From the NCBI GenBank assembly GCA_009784825.1, contig WQXO01000015.1, forward strand, positions 1 to 43,925: a DNA stretch of 43,925 nucleotides, written 5' to 3'. The stretch comes from Oscillospiraceae bacterium. Lineage in GTDB: Bacteria; Bacillota; Clostridia; Oscillospirales; Ruminococcaceae. Made by a program: the position numbers and the translations under genes. Below, in pieces: positions 15,864-23,280 of this stretch. Within the stretch, counting starts at the first letter, position 1, and the number at the start of each line of letters is the position of its first letter. The notes beneath the pieces were generated by a model. It ran no database searches and was not told the origin of the DNA. It was given only the letters and a program-made list of their open reading frames with translations.

Positions 15864-16439
15864 TTACTTTTTTCGCAAAATATCTAATACCCACTCTGTT
15901 TCGGGAATGGGGCAATCACTGTTTAACGCAATTCTTTCTGCAATTCCCTGAATAGCACACCAAAAAGTAACAGACAATGCGTGGGGGTCGCCCGAACGTA
16001 TTTCGCCGAGCTGCTGCCCCTTTTCAATCAAAGGAATGCTCTGCCGAACAATATCATGCCGTGCGAACATTTCGCCTGCTTTTGGCGAGATTTGTTTAGC
16101 ATTATGAACCGCATCTCCCATAAAAACGAACATTTTTGCAGAATATGGGTTTTCCTCAAGCATATGAAAAACATCTGCGATTATACTCTTAAAAATCATA
16201 ATCGGGGTATCGGTTTCATCATAATCAAACACCATTCCCTCGCACCCAAGCTCGACTAACGCTTCATAGACCGCTTGCTTAGAATCGAAATAGTGAAACA
16301 TCAATCCCGAACTTACTCCTGCGATTCTGCTGATTTCACGAGTGGATACCCCGTAATACCCTTTGGCGATAAACTCATCAAGAGCGATTTGTAGAATTTG
16401 TATTCGGCGTTGCTGACTGTGTTCTTCACGTTTATTCAT
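15864..16439 (-). CDS. TetR/AcrR family transcriptional regulator
   Basis: This 191-residue repressor starts at the ATG at 16439, with AAGGAGG 5 nt upstream; a frame extending to 16484 has no binding site and would enter the operator. The TetR helix-turn-helix is at about 13-55 (ILQIALDEFIAKGYYGVSTREISRIAGVSSGLMFHYF). The C-terminal ligand domain is of the usual length but gives no hint of the ligand. It has its own promoter, overlapped by a perfect 22-bp palindrome, so it very likely represses itself. No efflux pump or enzyme gene adjoins it, so its other targets lie elsewhere. Confidence 0.93.
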   Translation of the reverse strand: MNKREEHSQQRRIQILQIALDEFIAKGYYGVSTREISRIAGVSSGLMFHYFDSKQAVYEALVELGCEGMVFDYDETDTPIMIFKSIIADVFHMLEENPYSAKMFVFMGDAVHNAKQISPKAGEMFARHDIVRQSIPLIEKGQQLGEIRSGDPHALSVTFWCAIQGIAERIALNSDCPIPETEWVLDILRKK

Positions 16440-16473
16440 GAAACCTCCTTGCTTTAAAACAAGTAACTGCTCA

Positions 16474-16495
16474 ATATTAAGCATATGCTTAATAT
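16474..16495. promoter_or_regulatory. Perfect 22-bp palindrome, probable TetR operator
   Basis: The arms ATATTAAGCAT and ATGCTTAATAT form a perfect two-fold symmetric site. It covers most of the -10 box of the tetR promoter and ends 34 bp before the ATG. Size and position are typical of TetR operators. Confidence 0.8.
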
Positions 16496-16519
16496 ATCAT
16501 GTTTTTTTGTTTTTGTCAA
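16491..16519 (-). promoter_or_regulatory. Promoter of the tetR gene
   Basis: On the minus strand, TTGACA (16514-16519), a 17-bp spacer and TATATT (16491-16496). The -10 is inside the palindrome at 16474-16495, consistent with self-repression. Confidence 0.8.
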
Positions 16520-16620
16520 GTCTTGTTCGGTATACTTTCCCCTTTTTTACAATATACTGAGTAATCGGTATTGACATTTCAAAAAGTGTATGATATAATC
16601 ATTGAGTGGCATTAATAAAC

Positions 16621-16691
16621 GGCGTCATAGCCAAGTGGTAAGGCATGGGTCTGCAACACCCTGAGCCCCGGTTCAAATCCGGGTGACGCCT
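16621..16691 (+). tRNA. tRNA-Cys (GCA)
   Basis: This 71-nt tRNA has acceptor arms GGCGTCA (16621-16627) and TGACGCC (16684-16690), a seven-base anticodon loop CTGCAAC (16651-16657) giving anticodon GCA, and a T arm CCCGG-TTCAAAT-CCGGG. The discriminator base is T, as expected for tRNA-Cys, and CCA is not encoded. It is the complete copy at the left junction of the integrated element. Its 3' half is therefore element-derived and differs from the displaced original only downstream of the mature tRNA. Confidence 0.96.
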
Positions 16692-16728
16692 CGGTAGAAT
16701 AATCCCTTGAAACTGTGGTTTTAAGGGA
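16651..16728 (+). repeat. Left attachment site (attL), 3' half of tRNA-Cys plus terminator
   Basis: These 78 bases recur at 23499-23576 with three mismatches (16694, 16695, 16697). Identity begins exactly at the first base of the anticodon loop, a known crossover position for tRNA-targeting tyrosine integrases. Confidence 0.85.
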
Positions 16729-16735
16729 GTTTTTT
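16703..16735 (+). terminator. tRNA-Cys terminator (left copy)
   Basis: TCCCTTGAAAC pairs with GTTTTAAGGGA (one G-T pair), followed by GTTTTTTG. It is duplicated at 23551-23583. Confidence 0.85.
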
Positions 16736-16764
16736 GTTGTGAGCGGGGATGACCTGTTTTTGCA

Positions 16765-16780
16765 ATTATGCCATTAGTAT
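16765..16780 (+). repeat. Left copy of an end-associated direct repeat
   Basis: ATTATGCCATTAGTAT recurs as ATTATGCCATTCGTAT at 23406-23421 near the other end of the element (15 of 16 identical); a partial ATTATGCCA also occurs at 23394-23402. It may be an integrase arm-binding site. Confidence 0.35.
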
Positions 16781-16814
16781 GCTAATCCATCCTTTCGTTT
16801 TAGACTGACTTTTT

Positions 16815-17016
16815 TACAAATAAAAAGTCGCACCTCTCCCATATGGGATTAGTGCAGCTCATGCGAACTGTTTGGTTTTTGTTAATTTAGAATGACATTG
16901 TTTGTCATTCCCACCGCCACGTCTATAACAGAATAGTACCTGTTATAGCAACATGAACGTTAATAGATAGACCGCCCTAATGAGGTTATACCTCGTGAAC
17001 GTTAAAAGTAATCAAT
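16815..17016 (-). ncRNA. Putative structured RNA of about 200 nt inside the element
   Basis: A consensus minus-strand promoter (17023-17051) is followed by no ORF of useful length. The predicted transcript forms several hairpins: GAGGT/ACCTC (16983-16994), CTATAACAG/CTGTTATAG (16923-16954) and GAATGACA/TGTCATTC (16888-16908). Two units share the plan AACGTTCA, hairpin, GGCGGT. The end has a hairpin with stem GCAC/GTGC around TCCCATATGGGA (16830-16855), followed on this strand by GACTTTTTATTT, which looks like a terminator. A tiny internal ORF (MTNNVILN) lacks a convincing binding site. I do not recognise a family. It could be a regulatory RNA or a leader whose gene was lost. Confidence 0.5.
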
Positions 17017-17022
17017 AACGGT

Positions 17023-17051
17023 ATTATACCATAAAAAGGCGGTTTTGTCAA
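17023..17051 (-). promoter_or_regulatory. Consensus promoter of the putative RNA
   Basis: On the minus strand, TTGACA (17046-17051), a 17-bp spacer and TATAAT (17023-17028) match sigma-A consensus at all twelve positions. It points away from the HTH/kinase genes. Confidence 0.8.
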
Positions 17052-17083
17052 GGGGGGTGGTAATATTTTACCATTGTAAAAAT

Positions 17084-17110
17084 CAATAGTGTGCAAAAAG
17101 CACACTATTG
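17084..17110. promoter_or_regulatory. Inverted repeat overlapping the -35 of the HTH/kinase promoter
   Basis: CAATAGTGTGC (17084-17094) and GCACACTATTG (17100-17110) are perfect 11-bp arms around AAAAA. The right arm overlaps the first three bases of the -35 box. It could be the operator of the HTH protein encoded just downstream. Confidence 0.6.
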
Positions 17111-17135
17111 ACATACAACACCTATGTATGATAAT
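17108..17135 (+). promoter_or_regulatory. Promoter of the HTH/kinase operon
   Basis: TTGACA (17108-17113) and GATAAT (17130-17135) with a 16-bp spacer lie 37 nt before the ATG at 17173. Confidence 0.65.
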
Positions 17136-17172
17136 ATTAAATTTAGATTATCCTTGAAAGGAGAGCGAGACA

Positions 17173-17616
17173 ATGTCTGTTGAGAGAATCCCCACCGACA
17201 CTCTATTACAAAAACTTTTAAAAACAACCTCGCTAAACCGTTTCTTTCAACGTTATAGTGAGGATACAAACAGTGTCATTGAATTCTGCGAATATATAAA
17301 CAAACTTTGTACAGAAAGGGAAACCCTGCCGGAACGGGTTATTAAAAAATCCGATATAGAGCGTACATACGGGCATCAGCTATTTAACGGGAGGAGAAGT
17401 CCTTCACGTGATAAGGTTATTCAACTTGCTTTCGGTTTTGAAATGAACTATGATGAAACACAAAAGCTGCTCACCTGTGCAAGGAAAAGTACGCTTCACC
17501 CGAGAATTAAACGTGACGCTGTTATCATTTTTGCCTTAGAAAATGGATTAGATATTGAGGCTGTTCAAGATACACTCTTTGAATTTTCCATTTCACTTTT
17601 AGGAGAGAAAAAATGA
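17173..17616 (+). CDS. Small HTH regulator paired with a Ser/Thr kinase
   Basis: This is a 147-residue protein with AAAGGAGAG upstream of the ATG. The middle (about 60-115) resembles an XRE-type helix-turn-helix, with HQLFNGRRSPSRDKVIQLAFG, followed by MNYDETQKLLTCARKSTLHPR and IKRDAVIIFALENGLD. I know this pattern from small proteins often encoded next to Ser/Thr kinases in Clostridia. Their function is not established, but they are probably DNA-binding proteins or kinase substrates. It overlaps the kinase gene by 4 nt (ATGA), so the two are translationally coupled. Several Ser/Thr residues near the HTH (for example in the SPSRD segment) could be phosphorylated by the partner, which is inference only. 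Confidence 0.75.
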   Translation: MSVERIPTDTLLQKLLKTTSLNRFFQRYSEDTNSVIEFCEYINKLCTERETLPERVIKKSDIERTYGHQLFNGRRSPSRDKVIQLAFGFEMNYDETQKLLTCARKSTLHPRIKRDAVIIFALENGLDIEAVQDTLFEFSISLLGEKK

Positions 17617-19466
17617 ATAAATCCTATGCAAAAGAGTTCTTGAAAGCACAAGAAAAAACTGCAGCTTATGAAGAATTTGAATTACCGCAGGAAATACTAA
17701 ACCGCTTCCAAATCATTGAACAGGTAAACCGCAATGATTATAGGGAGACGCTTTTATTGCAGGATAGAGTCAGTGATGAATTATTTATACTTAAACGCTA
17801 TCATGATTCAATGCATATGGGAAATCATAGTAATGAAACAGAGCTTCTGCGTGGGCTTGAGCATAAGGGTTTGCCTCGGTTTGAGGCTTCAATAAAAGAC
17901 GATAATGCTCAATTGATTATTCATAAATACGTTGATGGAATTCCTTTAGATGAGTTTTTGGCAGAAAGAGGGCTTATCAATCCGGAGAAAACAATCGAGA
18001 TTATATCAGCAATCTGCGATGTTTTGATTTTCCTGCATTCACAGCCCGAGCCGATTATTCACAGGGACATAAAACCCTCCAATATTATTATTAACCCGGA
18101 TAATAATGCTGTTACGCTTATTGACTTTGGGATTTCGAGAAAATATTCCGAGAATGCAGAAAACGATACTTTACACCTCGGAACACAGAAATTCGCTCCA
18201 CCCGAGCAATATGGCTTTGCACAGACCGACTGCCGTACCGATATTTATGCTTTAGGTGTGGTAATGCGTTATTGCTTAACCGGCACAACCGACAGAAGCT
18301 CACGCATTAAAGATATTTCCTTAGAACGCATTGCGATGAAATGCACCGCACTTGCACCCGAATCACGTTTTCAAAGTGCCTCAGCATTGAAAAGAGCGTT
18401 AAATAATTACAAAAACCGTGTGCTGCGAAGAATAATCGGTTGCACAGCTTCTTTACTTGTGCTTTGTTCGGCGATTACACTTGCATTAGCTGTAAGAGAA
18501 TACATCGGCACTTCTGATGTGCCACTTGTTGAACCTCCTCCTACTGTATCTTCATCTGCCGAATCAAGCGAAATAGTTAACCCACCCCCTGCAACATCCA
18601 CTGAGCCTGTTATATCCAAAGCCTTTTCTGTTGAACCCGAACCCCAGTCGGTTGAAACCGATTCTGCCGAAACTCTCCCCGCAGAACCGACACCAACTGA
18701 ACCTCCGCCCGTTCAACCACTGCCAGACCAACCACCGCTTCCCTCTCAACCGCCACAAACCGAACCGTCAATTGTTGAAGTAATAAGGGAATTCAAAACT
18801 CCGGACGGATATGATGAGCATGACTATCAGAGTATAATATCGTTTTTTACTCAAAATGATAATCTGAAAATCTTAGAAAACTTAGGCTGGGACTTAAATA
18901 ACCCCAATACATGGAGTACAAACGGACAAGACCCGTTCACATTCAGGTACGGGAATATTCAATGGAGTAACTCTACCCCAAGAAAAATAACCGAAATTAC
19001 ACTATATGTCTTCCATTTACAGGGTGAGCTTGATTTATCCGGCTTCACCGAGTTGGACTATCTTTGGATAAGCAACAACAATTTCACAAATATCAATCTT
19101 TCCGGATGTACAAAACTGAGGGTTCTGTTAGCAAGTGAGTGTAACCTATCAAATATAAACCTTTCACATAACCCGAACCTCGAGCATATAAGCCTTTGGG
19201 GGAACAATATCTCCTCTATTGATTTATCGAAAAATATTAAACTTAAACAAATCGAATTCGGTTGTAACCGATTAACCGGCATTTCTTCATTTGATAATCT
19301 TCCGGAATTATGCTATGTCGATGTATGGGGAAACAATCTCGATTTGAACAGCACGGCGGTAAAAACCTCAATAGAAGTGATTACAGCGACAGTCGAGCGA
19401 AATAAGCAGAACGGGTTGGTTATTGACACTAACAGCTGTGTTTTCCCCCATGAGTTCAGATACTGA
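17613..19466 (+). CDS. Transmembrane Ser/Thr kinase with extracellular leucine-rich repeats
   Basis: This 617-residue protein has a cytoplasmic kinase domain at about 32-266. Present are K61 (FILKRY), the helix-C Glu near 75-77, HRDIKPSN (150-157, catalytic D152), DFG (171-173) and an APPE motif (195-198). The glycine-rich loop is missing: the matching segment at 36-50 has no glycines. A membrane helix is at about 274-294. A Pro/Glu/Ser-rich wall-spanning linker follows (303-390), then an outside domain at 399-606. This has an N-terminal cap (DYQSIISFFTQN, GWDLNNP) and about five leucine-rich repeats of 20-21 residues (LDYLWISNNNFTNINLSGC and similar). The LRR domain closely matches the one in the M23 hydrolase encoded next. 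It may sense wall material or a partner bound by the LRRs. Confidence 0.93.
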   Translation: MNKSYAKEFLKAQEKTAAYEEFELPQEILNRFQIIEQVNRNDYRETLLLQDRVSDELFILKRYHDSMHMGNHSNETELLRGLEHKGLPRFEASIKDDNAQLIIHKYVDGIPLDEFLAERGLINPEKTIEIISAICDVLIFLHSQPEPIIHRDIKPSNIIINPDNNAVTLIDFGISRKYSENAENDTLHLGTQKFAPPEQYGFAQTDCRTDIYALGVVMRYCLTGTTDRSSRIKDISLERIAMKCTALAPESRFQSASALKRALNNYKNRVLRRIIGCTASLLVLCSAITLALAVREYIGTSDVPLVEPPPTVSSSAESSEIVNPPPATSTEPVISKAFSVEPEPQSVETDSAETLPAEPTPTEPPPVQPLPDQPPLPSQPPQTEPSIVEVIREFKTPDGYDEHDYQSIISFFTQNDNLKILENLGWDLNNPNTWSTNGQDPFTFRYGNIQWSNSTPRKITEITLYVFHLQGELDLSGFTELDYLWISNNNFTNINLSGCTKLRVLLASECNLSNINLSHNPNLEHISLWGNNISSIDLSKNIKLKQIEFGCNRLTGISSFDNLPELCYVDVWGNNLDLNSTAVKTSIEVITATVERNKQNGLVIDTNSCVFPHEFRY

Positions 19467-19484
19467 GAATAAATAAATTTTTCT

Positions 19485-19523
19485 AAAAGGTGTGCAGGCT
19501 GCACACCTTTTCGGCGTTTTTTT
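19485..19523 (+). terminator. Terminator after the kinase gene
   Basis: AAAAGGTGTGCA pairs perfectly with TGCACACCTTTT around GGC, followed by CGGCGTTTTTTT. It separates the kinase and M23 transcripts. Confidence 0.88.
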
Positions 19524-19527
19524 AGTG

Positions 19528-19549
19528 TATAATGAATGTAAATTTACAT
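19528..19549 (+). promoter_or_regulatory. -10 box and 14-bp palindrome before the M23 gene
   Basis: TATAAT (19528-19533) is followed at once by the perfect palindrome ATGTAAATTTACAT (19536-19549) over the likely transcription start. No good -35 is seen, since that position lies in the terminator stem. Activator or repressor control is therefore likely. Confidence 0.55.
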
Positions 19550-19565
19550 TTTTTGGAGGGATTAT

Positions 19566-22500
19566 ATGAAAAAACGAGTTTTATCAGTTTTTATTGCAAT
19601 AGTAATAACGGTGTCGGCAATGCCGCAATTAACAATTCCCGCAGAGGCAACAACGAAAATCCAATTCGCATGGCCAATACTTGAAGCCAATGTTGAACAA
19701 GTAGGAAGACATGGCTGTGGGTATGGCAAGCACACATGTGGAGCTTCCTCTCACAATAATTGGGATGGTTATTTTAATGGTCATAGAGGTATTGATATTA
19801 ATAGTAGCAATGGTGGCGGTACACGTGGTCGTACTGTTATTGCTGTAGAAAGCGGACAGGTTACTGTTAATAGAAGTGGGGTAAAACCCGGTACTGGCAC
19901 TTCATATGGAAATTATATAACAATTCATCATCATGGTGTAGAAAATAATCTTTATACCCGTTATGCACACCTTGAAACTGTTCTTGTTAAAGATGGTGAA
20001 TATGTAGAAAAGGGTACACCTATAGGAACAGTTGGTGACACAGGGACACCAGGTCAATTCCATCTCCATTTTGAAGTTAGACGTTATGGGATTAATGACC
20101 GCCATTGCGTTAACCCCATGGTAGGATTTGAGTATAGGAAAATGTGTACAACTCACACATATGATGCCTATGGTGTATGTAACACATGTAAAACGAAATT
20201 CGATATAAACAGCACCTATAAACAACTTACCAAACCGACAGTTTATTATACTACAAATGATAGTGTACCGGTTCGTAATGAACCGTATTCACCTGTTACA
20301 ACAAACATTACACTAAAGAATAATACGCCCGTAATGGTGGTGGGTTATGCATACAATGCCCCCGGAAGCACATTACCGAATGCCGGAAGAGGTGACAGCG
20401 GAAACCTTTGGTATAAATTAAGTAATAACGAATGGATTTTCAGCGGAAACTTGACAACAACACAACCATCAACAGTAAATCATACAAAAATCAACTTTTA
20501 TAACAGCCCGGCAACACTGGCATTGGTAGGTCCACCATATGCCACCAGATATGTAACATATGGCACTACTTTTGAAGCCACTAATATTAGCTTCCCCCAA
20601 AATCCAACCCGAAACGGAGAAGCATTTTATGGCTGGCATACAGAATCAAGCAGTGAAAGTATAGTAAATGCCTCAACTGTAATTGGTTCAAAAAACCTTA
20701 ATAAATCATATCCCAATAGTTTAACGCTTTATGCAAAATATGGACCTAACTCTCTCACAATTCCCATAGGTTTAATCGCAACGAGAGAAAGCAGTTCAAC
20801 CATAAGAGTGTCGTGGAACGCTGTTCAAGGAGCGACTTCTTATGAGGTTGAATGGAAAAATACAAGCACAGGCGTTTGGCAAAAGTCTTCGGATTACACA
20901 AATAACACAGCTACATCTTATCTTTCCACAGGGGTTTCTCAAACCAATGCACAATCATATCGTGTTCGTGCAGTAAATTCAACAGTTAAATCTCCGTGGG
21001 TTGAAATTAAACTTGCTGCAAACACAACCTCTGTGAGTACGGCAGTTCCGGCAGCTCCCACGGGTTTAACCGCAACGAGGGAAAGCAGTTCCACCATAAA
21101 AGTATCATGGAACGCTGTACCGGGGGCAACTTATATTGTTCAATGGAGAAAAGTCGGTACAGTAAACTGGAGTACATCAGACGATTATAGAAAGCATTCT
21201 CCATCAGGAACAGCAACTTCATATATATCAACCGGAGTTCCTCAAGCCGATGCTTATGAATATCAAGTCCGCTCGGTGATTTCTTCAATTGAATCACCGT
21301 GGAGCAACAAATATACAGTTCCTGCAGGAGGAATTCCACCTGTTACCCCGCCTGTTACCCCACCTGTTACTCCGCCCGTAACCCCACCTGTAACTACAAC
21401 CCCAAGCGGGTACAATGAAAACGATTATCAAAAATTAGTGTCGTTTTTCACACAGAACAATAATAACAAAGCCATTATTGCGGAACATGGCTGGGATTTA
21501 AATAACCCTGAAACATGGAACACAGGTCCGCAAGACCCTGTAACACTATTATTAGGTAATATTCGTTGGAATGACGACAGCCCTAAACGTGTGGAGGCGA
21601 TTACTCTTTATGTGATGGGATTTGAAGGAATATTTGATTTTTCCGGTTTCAGTAAATTAGATTGGTTATGGATAAGTGACAATGGAATTACAAGCATCAA
21701 TCTATCTAATTGCTCGGAATTAAGAGTTTTCTTGGCAAGCGATTGCGGACTTACAAGTGTTGATTTATCCGGTTGTGTCAAGCTTGAGCATATAAGTGTT
21801 TGGGGGAATCAGCTTACAACACTTGACTTGTCAGAAAATGTCAACTTAATGCAAGTGGAGGCTTCCGATAATAAACTGACAAGTATATCTTCGTTTGATA
21901 ATTTACCTAATCTTTGTTGGGTTGGCGTTTTGGGTAATAATCTTGATTTAAGCAATTTAGGAATTTTATCATCAATTGCTGCAATCCAATCTACTGTTGA
22001 TACAAATGAAGCGATTAGTTTAAAAGTACAAAAAGGTTATAACAGCTTTGATTTGGGATACGGTTTTCATTATACTATACAAAACAGTGCTTATTCTTAT
22101 GTTTTAGGTGCGATGGAAGAACAGTTATCCGAAAACGAAGACAAGAGAGAAGACAGATTACGTATCGTTTTTGACGAGGAATCGGGAAGTTTTATATCAG
22201 AGAGCATTTTGCATTTTGTTAAAGATATTGATATAGTTTTAGAAGTTGAAATCGAAAGCGGCTGGGTTATATCTATCGACCCTGAAATGATTACCGACGC
22301 TGCACAGACAATCAACCTCAACATGGACATTGTTTTCGTACACGGCGGTTATCAACTAAAAGAGGACAACGATATTATAAGCGTGGTTGTCAGCACAAAC
22401 AGTGTAGCAATTACTCCCGCAATGCACGGTGAATTCGGAATAGAGCTTGCATTTACAATACCTGCCGAGCAGTTTATTGATTACGGAATAAACACCGATA

Positions 22501-22820
22501 AAGTGAAGCTGTATTACGTCGATGAAAACGGGTTTGTTACAGAACAAGGCTCTTACATGGTTAATAGTGACGGTTCGGTAACTGTGTATATTTCACGTGC
22601 TTCGTATTATGTTTTATCGGAGGAAGAACCCATACACATAAATGCATTAAGTGCGTTTGGTCCGGACATAATAGATGATTTTGACGGTGAAATCTATTAT
22701 GAACCCGACGAACCTAACCCAAACACAATGGTGACATTTAGTATCATTCCCGCATTATTAACAGGCGGTGTGCTGTTTACCGCCGGAAGGAGAAAACGCT
22801 ACAGCATAGTAAAGAATTAA
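19566..22820 (+). CDS. Secreted M23 peptidoglycan hydrolase with Fn3, LRR and surface-anchor regions
   Basis: This is a 1084-residue protein with GGAGGG 6 nt before the ATG. Order: signal peptide (1-29); M23/LytM endopeptidase (about 35-187) with all zinc and catalytic residues, H73 and D77 (HRGID), H135 (YAHL), H166 and H168 (HLHFE); a Cys knuckle (197-213, HTYDAYGVCNTC) like those in the surface protein at 6849; an SH3-like part (about 222-296); an InlB-type repeat (about 308-393); two Fn3 domains (about 398-486 and 495-586); a PPVT linker (591-610); an LRR domain (615-820); and a C-terminal domain (about 880-1020) shared with the 6849 protein. It ends NPNT (1051-1054), hydrophobic helix, GRRKR. 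The enzyme cuts peptide crosslinks in the wall. NPNTM is an off-consensus sorting motif, so anchoring may be by the helix alone. Confidence 0.93.
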   Translation: MKKRVLSVFIAIVITVSAMPQLTIPAEATTKIQFAWPILEANVEQVGRHGCGYGKHTCGASSHNNWDGYFNGHRGIDINSSNGGGTRGRTVIAVESGQVTVNRSGVKPGTGTSYGNYITIHHHGVENNLYTRYAHLETVLVKDGEYVEKGTPIGTVGDTGTPGQFHLHFEVRRYGINDRHCVNPMVGFEYRKMCTTHTYDAYGVCNTCKTKFDINSTYKQLTKPTVYYTTNDSVPVRNEPYSPVTTNITLKNNTPVMVVGYAYNAPGSTLPNAGRGDSGNLWYKLSNNEWIFSGNLTTTQPSTVNHTKINFYNSPATLALVGPPYATRYVTYGTTFEATNISFPQNPTRNGEAFYGWHTESSSESIVNASTVIGSKNLNKSYPNSLTLYAKYGPNSLTIPIGLIATRESSSTIRVSWNAVQGATSYEVEWKNTSTGVWQKSSDYTNNTATSYLSTGVSQTNAQSYRVRAVNSTVKSPWVEIKLAANTTSVSTAVPAAPTGLTATRESSSTIKVSWNAVPGATYIVQWRKVGTVNWSTSDDYRKHSPSGTATSYISTGVPQADAYEYQVRSVISSIESPWSNKYTVPAGGIPPVTPPVTPPVTPPVTPPVTTTPSGYNENDYQKLVSFFTQNNNNKAIIAEHGWDLNNPETWNTGPQDPVTLLLGNIRWNDDSPKRVEAITLYVMGFEGIFDFSGFSKLDWLWISDNGITSINLSNCSELRVFLASDCGLTSVDLSGCVKLEHISVWGNQLTTLDLSENVNLMQVEASDNKLTSISSFDNLPNLCWVGVLGNNLDLSNLGILSSIAAIQSTVDTNEAISLKVQKGYNSFDLGYGFHYTIQNSAYSYVLGAMEEQLSENEDKREDRLRIVFDEESGSFISESILHFVKDIDIVLEVEIESGWVISIDPEMITDAAQTINLNMDIVFVHGGYQLKEDNDIISVVVSTNSVAITPAMHGEFGIELAFTIPAEQFIDYGINTDKVKLYYVDENGFVTEQGSYMVNSDGSVTVYISRASYYVLSEEEPIHINALSAFGPDIIDDFDGEIYYEPDEPNPNTMVTFSIIPALLTGGVLFTAGRRKRYSIVKN

Positions 22821-22832
22821 AAAACGCAGAAC

Positions 22833-22860
22833 ACCCGTCGATTTAATATCGGCGGGTTTT
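22833..22860 (+). terminator. Terminator after the M23 gene
   Basis: CCCGTCGAT and ATCGGCGGG pair (one G-T) around TTAAT, followed by TTTTC. Confidence 0.75.
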
Positions 22861-22916
22861 CAATACCTCTCAAATAAATCAGCTTAATCACAAGGTTATA
22901 ACTTTTTCAAAATCTC

Positions 22917-22947
22917 TTGACATTGTATCAAAAATGCTGTACAATGT
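22917..22947 (+). promoter_or_regulatory. Promoter and inverted-repeat operator of the antitoxin gene
   Basis: TTGACA (22917-22922) and TACAAT (22940-22945) are 17 bp apart. ACATTGTA (22920-22927) and TACAATGT (22940-22947) form a perfect inverted repeat overlapping both boxes. This fits autorepression by the encoded DinJ/RelB-type protein. Confidence 0.75.
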
Positions 22948-22974
22948 AATTATTAACACTAAGGAGGATTTATT

Positions 22975-23280
22975 ATGGCACAGACAAGTGTTTCAATCAG
23001 AATAGACGAAGATACTAAACGAGAGGCTGAACTGCTGTTCTCTAAACTTGGCTTGACTTTATCGGCGGCAACGAACGTCTTTTACCGCCAAGCTGTCAGA
23101 ACGCAGGGAATTCCCTTTCCGCTTACGATGGTTGAAAACCCTGCTACGAGAGAAACGATTTTATCGAGAGGATTACAAGCAATGAAAGATGCTCAAGAGC
23201 AAGCCGTCATTAACGGCACATCCGAAATGACCCTTGATGAAATAAACGCAATAATTAAGGAATGTAGGGAATCACAATGA
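22975..23280 (+). CDS. RelB/DinJ family antitoxin
   Basis: This 101-residue protein has AAGGAGG 7 nt before the ATG. The N-terminus (TSVSIRIDEDTKREAELLF) is the ribbon-helix-helix DNA-binding part of the DinJ family, and LGLTLSAATNVFYRQAVRTQGIPF is its signature. The C-terminal part (about 60-101) should wrap a toxin. It has its own promoter with an inverted-repeat operator. The next frame overlaps its stop (ATGA) but is only 17 codons long, so the partner toxin is lost and this is an orphan or solitary antitoxin. It may still regulate its own promoter or neutralise a related toxin elsewhere. It lies at the right end of the element. Confidence 0.93.
   Translation: MAQTSVSIRIDEDTKREAELLFSKLGLTLSAATNVFYRQAVRTQGIPFPLTMVENPATRETILSRGLQAMKDAQEQAVINGTSEMTLDEINAIIKECRESQ

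Noticed and set aside
16815-17016. 6S RNA
   Set aside because: Length is similar, but the 5' and 3' ends do not pair and there is no long central-bulge hairpin.
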